The notes under the pieces are model-generated. The model was not told the DNA's origin. It did not search any database and worked only from the letters and a program-made list of their open reading frames with translations. DNA of 6,232 bases from Desulfoprunum sp. (GTDB taxonomy: Bacteria > Desulfobacterota > Desulfobulbia > Desulfobulbales > Desulfocapsaceae): NCBI GenBank assembly GCA_030696435.1, contig JAUYSF010000167.1:1-6232 (forward strand). Reading direction: 5' to 3'. Made by a program: the position numbers and the translations under genes. Positions 1-5,151 of the stretch are shown here, piece after piece (position 1 is the first letter of the stretch; each line of letters begins with the position of its first letter).

Positions 1-653
1 ATGAAAACGAAACTGAGACTATTGCGTTCAACTATGGGAAAATGGTAGCAATAATTCACAACGCAGTCCAAAGCTTTACCAGTCAACACACTCGGTTTTC
101 ATTAGATTTAGACCATCTGATTGATGCGCCTCTGAAATCAATCGGCCCGATGCTTTCACATCGCGAAGAAGATTGGGCTTACCTTCAACATCTTGCTGCC
201 AAAATTCGTCATCGACTCGGTAAATTGCCAAGTGACTCACTCGAGCAAGGATTTTGTCATGGAGATTTTCATGGCGGAAACGCACACGTTACCGATGACG
301 GCGCTATAACTTTTTTCGATTTTGATTGTTGTGGTTGGGGTTGGCGAGCATATGATATCGCGGTCTTTCGATGGAGCACAAGGCTTGCAAATAAGGAGAA
401 AGAACGCTGGGAGCCTTTCCTGCACGGCTATACCGAAGAGCGAAGTCTCCACAGCTTAGATTTGAAGGCAATCCCGCTATTTATTGGCATTCGTCATTTT
501 TGGCTTTTAGGCTTACATACCGGCAATGGCCATGATTGGGGTTTCGGATGGATGAATAACAAATACTTCGATAAGGCAATGAAGTTCTTTCGAGAATGGG
601 ATACCGAGTATTTTACAGACAAAAACGAAACCCAAACATTGAGTGTGGGCTAA
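1..653 (+). CDS. Aminoglycoside phosphotransferase-fold kinase, 5' partial
   Basis: The reading frame is open from the window's left edge (codons from base 3) to TAA at 651-653, so the N-terminal lobe is missing and the ATG at 42 is probably internal. The protein-kinase-like APH fold is shown by the catalytic loop HGDFHGGN (bases 258-281; Asp as catalytic base, Asn as metal ligand). The metal-binding FFDFD segment follows (about 312-326), then a WRAYDIAVFRW helix typical of APH and homoserine kinase type II/SrkA-like enzymes. These enzymes transfer the gamma-phosphate of ATP or GTP to a hydroxyl of a small molecule. The substrate cannot be read from this fragment, and aminoglycoside resistance is only one possibility. 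The stop codon lies within an attC-like palindrome, which fits an integron gene cassette. Base composition is visibly more AT-rich than the genes at the right of the window, which suggests transfer. Confidence 0.85.
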   Translation, partial: ENETETIAFNYGKMVAIIHNAVQSFTSQHTRFSLDLDHLIDAPLKSIGPMLSHREEDWAYLQHLAAKIRHRLGKLPSDSLEQGFCHGDFHGGNAHVTDDGAITFFDFDCCGWGWRAYDIAVFRWSTRLANKEKERWEPFLHGYTEERSLHSLDLKAIPLFIGIRHFWLLGLHTGNGHDWGFGWMNNKYFDKAMKFFREWDTEYFTDKNETQTLSVG

Positions 654-714
654 CAACCGGCTGCACAGCGGACCCCGCAAACAGCGAGGGGTCCGGTGAG
701 CCGGAACGTTCGCT
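648..714 (+). repeat. attC-like (59-base element) recombination site
   Basis: An imperfect palindrome directly follows the kinase gene. The left R''-like box GGCTAAC (648-654) includes the stop codon, as in many cassettes. The outer stem is CCGGCT (657-662) with AGCCGG (699-704). The inner stem is CGGACCCC (669-676) with GGGGTCCG (688-695), closing an 11-nt loop. The two stems are separated by unpaired spacers (663-668 and GTG 696-698). The right box is ACGTTCGCT (706-714), where G-TT is kept but the consensus GTTRRRY is only partly matched. The layout (short R boxes, two stems, unpaired central spacer) is that of folded single-stranded attC sites recognised by integron integrases. The degenerate right box may make it weak or inactive. 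No intI gene or second attC is visible in the window. Confidence 0.6.
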
Positions 715-776
715 GCAAAAACCACATATTGACATCAGAGGAGCAAATGCAGGCAGCCCACAACTAATTTCGGATA

Positions 777-791
777 AATCTGGGGCTCAGA
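777..791. repeat. 15-bp direct repeat, copy 1
   Basis: The sequence AATCTGGGGCTCAGA occurs here and again at 1042-1056, exact over 15 bp with both flanks differing. The copies are 265 bp apart and bracket the patatin-like remnant. Copy 1 runs into a 7-bp inverted repeat, AGAGCAC-G-GTGCTCT (789-803). Confidence 0.7.
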
Positions 792-1069
792 GCACGGTGC
801 TCTACCTCACGACCACGGTATTTCCAGTCCTGCCCGAGGGTATCTACGGCTACAAGCGAACCAATCCTGATTTTCCCGACCAGACTACTTCCGACCAATT
901 TTTTGATGAGGCGCAGTTTGAGGCATACCGGGAACTTGGCTACGGCGCCGGCCGCCATATCTTCGAAAAAAAGACCTTGGCGGAGATCTTCCCGGATGAC
1001 AAGAAATCTACGGAGAACCCGTTGGAAGTATTCTTGCGGGCAATCTGGGGCTCAGATTCTCAACGGTGA
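788..1069 (+). pseudogene. Patatin-like phospholipase C-terminal remnant
   Basis: This frame reads a conserved-looking segment without a plausible start. VLYLTTTVFP is followed by EGIYGYKRTNPDFPDQTTSD, then QFFDEAQFEAYRELGYGAG, ending at TGA 1067-1069. The pattern 'Y-NP-FP-Q-T-QFFDE-QFE-YR-LG' resembles the extreme C-terminus of a family of large patatin-like phospholipases. The patatin catalytic core (the GXSXG serine and the Asp of the dyad) is absent, because the frame upstream of about 788 runs back into the attC-like site and kinase gene. No Shine-Dalgarno plus start codon sits at the beginning of the homologous part; the nearest ATG (747) is in another frame and stops after seven codons. 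I read it as a 5'-truncated relic left by recombination. The family call is from memory of motif shape and is moderate in confidence. Confidence 0.5.
1042..1056. repeat. 15-bp direct repeat, copy 2
   Basis: Second exact copy of the 15-mer at 777-791. It overlaps the last codons of the patatin-like remnant, where it is read in a different frame from copy 1. A shared 11-mer TGACATCAGAG also lies outside both copies (730-740 and 1067-1077), but an 11-mer match is expected by chance at this window size. Confidence 0.7.
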
Positions 1070-1155
1070 CATCAGAGTGATCAAGCGTCGCCACAGGATC
1101 CCGTCTCTGCCTTTGCCCTGGGATACATAGCAACAACAAACCCTTATTATCAAGG

Positions 1156-1175
1156 CAAGGGATTCTTATTCCTTG
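1156..1175 (-). terminator. Possible hairpin downstream of the MotA-like gene
   Basis: CAAGGGAT (1156-1163) and ATTCCTTG (1168-1175) form an 8-bp stem with one G-T wobble around a 4-nt loop TCTT. It lies about 53 nt beyond the stop of the minus-strand MotA-like gene. There is no clear U-tract on either strand, so an intrinsic terminator role is only a suggestion. The rest of 1070-1228 holds no gene I can support. Confidence 0.25.
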
Positions 1176-1228
1176 TTGACTTTGACAGCCATATCAGAAT
1201 TGGAATAATAGGTAAATTGCTGATCGTC

Positions 1229-1618
1229 TCACTGTTTCCAGTGTCTTGGTTCGAGCTTACCGAGGAATACTTTGGTGCAGATGAGGACGTTTCTCGGGGT
1301 GTCGCCAGCCTGTATCCTGAGCAGGCCTTCACGGATGATGATTTTTTTCATCAACTGCCGACCGTTGGATTCGTTATAGTAGATATCCGAATCAAGGATA
1401 TCACCGATATTCTCAGCTTCAACCCGGTCGATAATCAGCTGAATCCCTAAATTGAGAAAGGGGTCCGAAATATGGGCGAGTTCGTTTTCGAGCGCCAGAA
1501 GGCCGGATTTTGTAGCCTTCTCTGCCAGATCCCTGAGCTGGAAGACCAGCGGTACAAGGGATTCCTGATCTTCCAGGCTACATGCTGCTTTGGTGGCAAG
1601 GGCTAGATCTCGTAGCAT
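1229..1618 (-). CDS. MotA-like cytoplasmic-domain protein without membrane segments
   Basis: The 129-residue product resembles the soluble parts of the MotA/TolQ/ExbB proton-channel family. Residues 21-47 (LRDLAEKATKSGLLALENEL and around) followed by SDPFLNLGIQLIID (51-64) match the MotA cytoplasmic loop. MKKIIIREGLLRIQAGDTPR (90-109) matches the MotA C-terminal tail. In MotA these two parts are separated by transmembrane helices 3 and 4; here about 25 residues join them, and no hydrophobic membrane-length segment exists anywhere. The protein therefore should be cytosolic and cannot form a proton channel. It could be a stand-alone regulatory relative or an internally deleted motA. I chose the ATG at 1618 because GGAG lies 5 nt upstream; a GTG at 1624 inside that site would add two residues. 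It is transcribed divergently from the radical SAM gene. Confidence 0.6.
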   Translation of the reverse strand: MLRDLALATKAACSLEDQESLVPLVFQLRDLAEKATKSGLLALENELAHISDPFLNLGIQLIIDRVEAENIGDILDSDIYYNESNGRQLMKKIIIREGLLRIQAGDTPRNVLICTKVFLGKLEPRHWKQ

Positions 1619-1879
1619 ATACACTCCAATGATTTATGTTGTTCAGTCGGCGTTGATGTTTCATCAGTATGGTAGAAGCGAATCGCTACTGTCGGGAGTT
1701 GATCACATCATGAAAGAAAAATCCAGAACTTTGACAGAAGGGTATCGCATCGCTTTCCTCCTGAAAAATTGCCAAAGGTGGGCGAACTGGGTGGATCCGA
1801 GCAAGAATTCATTCCTTTCCTTGATAAACTGCCAGTGGAAACGATGGAGAGCGAGGAAATTAATCCCGGAGCTGCTGAG

Positions 1880-3142
1880 ATGACCGAGGTTTATGCCGTT
1901 GATCGGGATGTCAGAATTACACTCCGCAGGCGGGGGGCTGATACCTATACCAAAGCGAGCTATCCCCAGCAGTTCGGTGTCTTTTCGGAGATTGAGACCG
2001 CAGACGCCGTTTTACGCTTCAATCTGAACCACGAGATTGTCTCTCTGCGGGGCAAGGGGCGGCAGTGGCCCCATTCTCAGGAATGGCTCAAGCGGACCGC
2101 AGGCAACGACTGGATTTACTACTCGACCGGCGGCTATACCGGGGTGGTCGAGGCCATCGGTGAATATTATCTGCCCAACACCCCTTATCCGACCAACTCC
2201 CTTCTAGGTGGCCGACCATTTCTACTGCCGGCCGTACACAAACTGACGACCGGCTGGTATTCCCTGCTCCAAGAGGTAGCAAAGCGGGCTACTGATGCCC
2301 CTGCTGATATCCTAGATTTTCTCACTCAGACCCTGGCGAATGATCCCGAGGTTTTGCAGAAAAAGGCCGAGGCCTTGTTTGCCATCTCCGGTGGGCGGAG
2401 CACGGTCCTGCCGCCGGACTGCCGGCATGTCGATTATGATGTGATACCGCTGGTCGTGGCTGATGGCTGTCTCTATAAGTGCCGGTTCTGCAGTGTGAAG
2501 ACAGACCGGCCGTTTCGGGATAAAAGTCGGGAGGGAATCGATCACCAGATCAGCAAGCTGCAGGCCTGGTACGGGGAGAACATCAGCAATTATACCTCAG
2601 TCTTTCTCGGCGAGCATGACGCCCTGGCTGCGAGTCCCGGCCTGATTGTCAAGACCATCGGAAAAGCCCTCGCTGCTTTTGGTTTTTCGAGTGCCAACAT
2701 GAAGGTCTTCCTGTTCGGCTCTGTTGGTTCCCTGCTGAACGCCCCGGAGCAGCTTTTTGTCGATCTGGGCCGACTGCCCTGCCATGTCTATCTTAATATC
2801 GGCCTTGAATCAGCCGATCAGGAAACATTGGACTTGCTGGGCAAACCAATCAAGGCGGCAGAGGTCGTCGCGGCCTTTACCCGGATGCTGGAGATCAACC
2901 GCCGCTATGCCAACATCGAGGTGACCGGTAATTTCATCATGGATGAGAATCTGCCCGACAACCATTACCCGACCTTCCTGGCCCTGGTCCGCGAGGGACT
3001 TGATCGGGTGAGAGCGAAGGGCTGCGTCTATCTCTCGCCGCTCAGGGTCGGCCAGCCTTCCCGTTCGTTGGTCATGGATTTCCACCGTTTGAAGATCCTC
3101 AGTCGCCTGCCGACCTTTCTCTATATCATCCAGCGTCTGTAA
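1880..3142 (+). CDS. Radical SAM protein of unknown function
   Basis: The 420-residue product (from ATG 1880) has the radical SAM cluster motif C-LYK-C-RF-C (Cys197, 201, 204; CX3CX2C), which binds a [4Fe-4S] cluster and S-adenosylmethionine. A conserved LGEHDALAASP segment follows at about residues 243-253, and NIGLESADQETLDLLGK at about 306-322 matches the radical SAM core barrel of the Elp3/MiaB/NifB-type group. The first 180 residues form an uncharacterised N-terminal region (for example DWIYYSTGGYTG) without cysteine-rich extra cluster motifs. Start: ATG 1880 has GGAG 8 nt upstream. The frame stays open back to 1703, so a TTG at 1769 would add 37 residues (PKVGELGGSEQEF...), which look coding-like. 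Substrate and pathway are not evident. It converges on the nif-type operon, with 33 nt between stop codons, so it is not part of it. Confidence 0.85.
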   Translation: MTEVYAVDRDVRITLRRRGADTYTKASYPQQFGVFSEIETADAVLRFNLNHEIVSLRGKGRQWPHSQEWLKRTAGNDWIYYSTGGYTGVVEAIGEYYLPNTPYPTNSLLGGRPFLLPAVHKLTTGWYSLLQEVAKRATDAPADILDFLTQTLANDPEVLQKKAEALFAISGGRSTVLPPDCRHVDYDVIPLVVADGCLYKCRFCSVKTDRPFRDKSREGIDHQISKLQAWYGENISNYTSVFLGEHDALAASPGLIVKTIGKALAAFGFSSANMKVFLFGSVGSLLNAPEQLFVDLGRLPCHVYLNIGLESADQETLDLLGKPIKAAEVVAAFTRMLEINRRYANIEVTGNFIMDENLPDNHYPTFLALVREGLDRVRAKGCVYLSPLRVGQPSRSLVMDFHRLKILSRLPTFLYIIQRL

Positions 3143-3175
3143 TTCCATTGCCAAATCAAGCGTTAACTTCGCCTG

Positions 3176-3493
3176 CTACAGGGCGCCTTCCAGGAATTCG
3201 AGCTGGAAATGTTCGCTGCCCTCTTCTTGGGCTACCCGAAAGGTGCCAAGGCGCTCGATCTGGAGGTTTCGCTTCCTGCCCTCCTCGGCCAACCGCCAGG
3301 CGATCTCCTCCCGATGTTCGACCGCTGATTCGGTGTTGAAGAACAGGCGGACCTCTTCACCCCGATCAGCCATCTGCAGGAGGAAGGCGTTATGTTCTAT
3401 AAAGATCAGATCTTCGAAGACATGGGTGATCGCGAGACCTGTCGAGTCGATCACCTCTTTGATGAGGCCCAAGGGGCGGAAAGGTACGGGCAT
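3176..3493 (-). CDS. Small conserved-looking protein, unknown function (105 aa)
   Basis: Last gene of the minus-strand operon. I do not recognise the family. The product starts MPVPFRPLGLIKEVID and contains a hydrophobic stretch (AITHVFEDLIFIEHNAFLLQ, about residues 17-36), then RGEEVRLFFNTES and a charged helix EEIAWRLAEEGRKRNLQIERL. No cysteine, signal peptide or clear transmembrane helix is present, so a small soluble alpha/beta protein is likely. The start is set by a strong Shine-Dalgarno GGAGG (3499-3503) 5 nt before the ATG at 3493. An upstream ATG at 3541 overlaps the stop of the preceding gene but would add a basic, less convincing 16-residue tail. Its position downstream of a NifB-family gene and ferredoxin suggests an accessory role in the same pathway (inference). 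Confidence 0.7.
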   Translation of the reverse strand: MPVPFRPLGLIKEVIDSTGLAITHVFEDLIFIEHNAFLLQMADRGEEVRLFFNTESAVEHREEIAWRLAEEGRKRNLQIERLGTFRVAQEEGSEHFQLEFLEGAL

Positions 3494-3533
3494 GGCTGCC
3501 TCCGTTTTGAAGGGTTGTCTGCTGGCCTGTGAT

Positions 3534-3782
3534 CTAGCCATCCTGCCTGCTGATGGTGCGGACCGAGACGATTTTGTCCCAGCCATAATAGGTGTTGATG
3601 GCCTCGGCCTCCTGGCTTTCCGAGATCCGGAGAAACTCATCACCCAGAAAGAGAACGGCCTCATCATAGACCCGATCCTCATTGATTTGGACCTTGACGC
3701 CCTTGCGCAGCTTTCGTGACAGCGTGCCGTGTACCGGCATCGAGGCGTATTCAAAGACTTTTTCCAGGGTGGCTTTATTCAT
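3534..3782 (-). CDS. Small beta-rich protein, unknown function (82 aa)
   Basis: Starts at ATG 3782 with GGAG 6 nt upstream (ggagaacatcATG) and ends TAG at 3534-3536. Begins MNKATLEKVFEYASMPVHGT. Two likely beta-strand blocks follow: VKVQINEDRVYDEAVLFLGD (about 29-48) and AINTYYGWDKIVSVRTIS (about 61-78). The alternating hydrophobic pattern suggests a small beta-barrel or Sm-like fold, but I cannot name a family. No cysteines or histidine clusters indicate a metal site. The next gene's Shine-Dalgarno-backed start lies 40 nt downstream. An in-frame upstream ATG at 3827 would add 15 residues without a good ribosome site. Translated with its neighbours, it is probably an accessory factor of the operon. 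Confidence 0.7.
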   Translation of the reverse strand: MNKATLEKVFEYASMPVHGTLSRKLRKGVKVQINEDRVYDEAVLFLGDEFLRISESQEAEAINTYYGWDKIVSVRTISRQDG

Positions 3783-3807
3783 GATGTTCTCCTTTGTTGT
3801 GATTTGG

Positions 3808-3836
3808 GGAATCGGCCGGTAGGCCATTCCGGAATG
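3808..3836. promoter_or_regulatory. Intergenic alternative hairpins in the operon
   Basis: Between the HEPN-like gene and the 82-aa gene, GGAAT-C-GGCC (3808-3817) pairs with GGCCATTCC (3822-3830) around a 4-nt loop, with one bulged C. The right arm also belongs to a perfect 12-nt palindrome CATTCCGGAATG (3825-3836), so two mutually exclusive pairings exist. There is no U-tract on the operon strand, so this is more likely an mRNA processing, stability or protein-binding site than a terminator. Confidence 0.3.
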
Positions 3837-3847
3837 AGAGAGATATT

Positions 3848-4273
3848 TTATTCAAGGTGCGGCGCCAGCAGGCGCCGGACATCTTCGCCGATGGCCACGA
3901 TTGCGGCTGTTTCCTCTAGGGTCGGCACCTGCACCTTGTAGGTCTCTATCTCGCAGATCTCCTGAAACGAGTCGAGAAAGGCAAAATGTTCAGTCAGTTC
4001 GGGATGTTTTCCGACATGCTTTTCAAGGGCACGAAGGAGATCGCCCATGGTGTGGTTTTCCGCCAGATCCCCTCGTTTCATAAGAAAGGCCATGATCAGT
4101 TTCTCGATGGCCATCGCTACCAGATTGTAGAGGATCTCCGGGGTAAACCTGCTGTTGCCCTTGCGAAAGGCACCTATGGCAGTACTCAGGAACTGCTCGC
4201 CGTCGCGGCGATATTCCTGCCAGTTGTCGATGGAAATGATATTTTCCCGTGGCTGGATCTGCAGGATTTGCAT
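3848..4273 (-). CDS. HEPN-like domain protein
   Basis: The 141-residue, mostly helical product starts at ATG 4273 with an AGAGGA-type Shine-Dalgarno about 8 nt upstream. The core AIEKLIMAFLMKRG (55-68) followed by NHTMGDLLRAL (73-83) resembles the HEPN pattern 'AxEKxxxAxLxxxG...H-xLxxLL'. That pattern occurs in stand-alone HEPN proteins and in the C-terminal part of some nucleotidyltransferase pairs. Arg67 and His74 form an R-X6-H arrangement, but its place early in the domain differs from the usual RNase-type HEPN site, so ribonuclease activity should not be assumed. No partner nucleotidyltransferase is adjacent. Its position inside an operon with a NifB-family protein and ferredoxin argues for a pathway-specific accessory or nucleotide/protein-binding role rather than a toxin. 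Confident gene, moderate family call. Confidence 0.7.
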   Translation of the reverse strand: MQILQIQPRENIISIDNWQEYRRDGEQFLSTAIGAFRKGNSRFTPEILYNLVAMAIEKLIMAFLMKRGDLAENHTMGDLLRALEKHVGKHPELTEHFAFLDSFQEICEIETYKVQVPTLEETAAIVAIGEDVRRLLAPHLE

Positions 4274-4333
4274 GTCGTTTTCCTCTCTGCTTGGATTGTC
4301 ATTGATAACCGCCGCAAATCGGGGCGCAGGCCA

Positions 4334-4819
4334 TCACGGTGGTTGAATGCTATCGATCTCCTGATACTTTCGCAGGCAGATCAGACCTGTAGTCTGCCAG
4401 CCAAGTCGTGCGTAAAACGCCAGGGCCTCGCGGTTCTTCTGATCGGCGAGGAGCTGCAGGCGGGAAGCTCCCCGGCCTGCGGCCCACTCGCCCATCGCCG
4501 AGACCAGCAAACGACCGGCACCGTAGCCCCGAAAGCCTTCGGCCACGACCACATCCTCCATGAGCAGCGCCGGGCCACCCTCGGCAGTCGAGACCAAGAG
4601 CTGGCCTGTGCACATACCGATCACCCGACCATTGTTTTCTGCAACCATTATGCACCCCTGCGGGTTGTCCAGCATCATCGCCAGTCCCTGACGCTGCTTC
4701 TTCCCGTCGACCTGAAAATCATCTTCGATGGCAAAAAGTTGTTGCAGCAGGGTGACAAGTGTATCGATATCACCTGCCGAAGCCGGACGGACAGTCAGCC
4801 GGTTTTCCATGGCTGGCAT
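4334..4819 (-). CDS. GNAT-family N-acetyltransferase
   Basis: The 161-residue product is a full-length single-domain GNAT enzyme, which moves the acetyl group of acetyl-CoA to an amine. Order of motifs: start LTVRPASAGDIDTLVTLLQQ (8-27); beta4 with LLMEDVVVAEGFR (85-97); the acetyl-CoA pyrophosphate loop RGYGAG (97-102, R-x-x-G-x-G); the helix GRLLVSAMGEWAAGRG; motif B NREALAFYARLGW (129-141). The substrate is not predictable. The ATG at 4819 lies 1 nt after the ferredoxin stop codon, with another ATG at 4810. Neither has a good Shine-Dalgarno site, so translation is probably coupled to the ferredoxin. The acetyltransferase inside this operon could modify a cofactor-assembly protein or a small molecule (inference). 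Confidence 0.9.
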   Translation of the reverse strand: MPAMENRLTVRPASAGDIDTLVTLLQQLFAIEDDFQVDGKKQRQGLAMMLDNPQGCIMVAENNGRVIGMCTGQLLVSTAEGGPALLMEDVVVAEGFRGYGAGRLLVSAMGEWAAGRGASRLQLLADQKNREALAFYARLGWQTTGLICLRKYQEIDSIQPP

Positions 4820-4820
4820 A

Positions 4821-5123
4821 TCAGGCAATAAAGTATTCGGCTGGAGGATCCCCGTCTTCGAGGCCGTCGAGGATAGCATCGATGGCCGCCTCAGAATCAA
4901 CTCCCTTGAACCACCAGTTTTCCGGCTGGACGACCATGATCGGTCCCGATTCGCACTGTTTGAGACAGCCGGTGGCCACGACCTGCACATCAAGGCCGCG
5001 GTCGAGGATCTCTTCTTCAATGTACTGGAGGAATCCGTCGGTCTGCTTGTGGCAGATGCCTTTGGGATCGCCTTTTGCTCTGAAACTCTGACAGACAAGG
5101 ATCTGTTTTTCCGGGGTAGCCAT
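4821..5123 (-). CDS. Thioredoxin-like [2Fe-2S] ferredoxin
   Basis: The 100-residue product is an electron carrier of the thioredoxin-like (Shethna/Aquifex Fd1-type) [2Fe-2S] ferredoxin family. Four cysteines are spaced as in the family: Cys11, Cys24, Cys53 and Cys57 (C-X12-C-X28-C-X3-C), in ILVCQS, GICHK and TGCLKQCESGP. ENWWFKGVDSEAAIDAILDG (68-87) is the usual C-terminal helix and tryptophan region. I chose ATG 5123 because AAGGAA lies about 8 nt upstream. The frame extends upstream to 5213, but that part overlaps the end of the NifB-like gene. Genes of this type occur in nitrogen fixation clusters, often near nifB, and here it starts 28 nt after the NifB-family stop. A role as redox partner in nitrogenase cofactor assembly is inferred. 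Confidence 0.92.
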   Translation of the reverse strand: MATPEKQILVCQSFRAKGDPKGICHKQTDGFLQYIEEEILDRGLDVQVVATGCLKQCESGPIMVVQPENWWFKGVDSEAAIDAILDGLEDGDPPAEYFIA

Positions 5124-5151
5124 ATTTCTGTTCCTTTCAGTGTTTGCGCCT

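Noticed and set aside
789..803. Inverted repeat AGAGCAC-G-GTGCTCT as an operator or terminator
   Set aside because: The arms are short with no U-tract and no gene start next to it. It is noted only as the edge of the first direct repeat.
1217..1450. Plus-strand open frame opposite the MotA-like gene
   Set aside because: It is an antisense shadow; the minus-strand frame carries the family motifs and a Shine-Dalgarno site.
3159..3168. AGCGTTAACT as a second attC-type core box
   Set aside because: No partner box or stem nearby, and the bases after GTT do not fit RRRY.
3494..3754. Upstream extension of the 105-aa gene frame
   Set aside because: It overlaps the 82-aa gene in another frame and is Arg/Ser-rich. 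The GGAGG site fixes the start at 3493.
3986..4831. Long plus-strand open frame of 281 codons
   Set aside because: It lies antisense to the HEPN-like and GNAT genes, has no recognisable motifs, and the minus-strand products have clear family signatures and ribosome sites.
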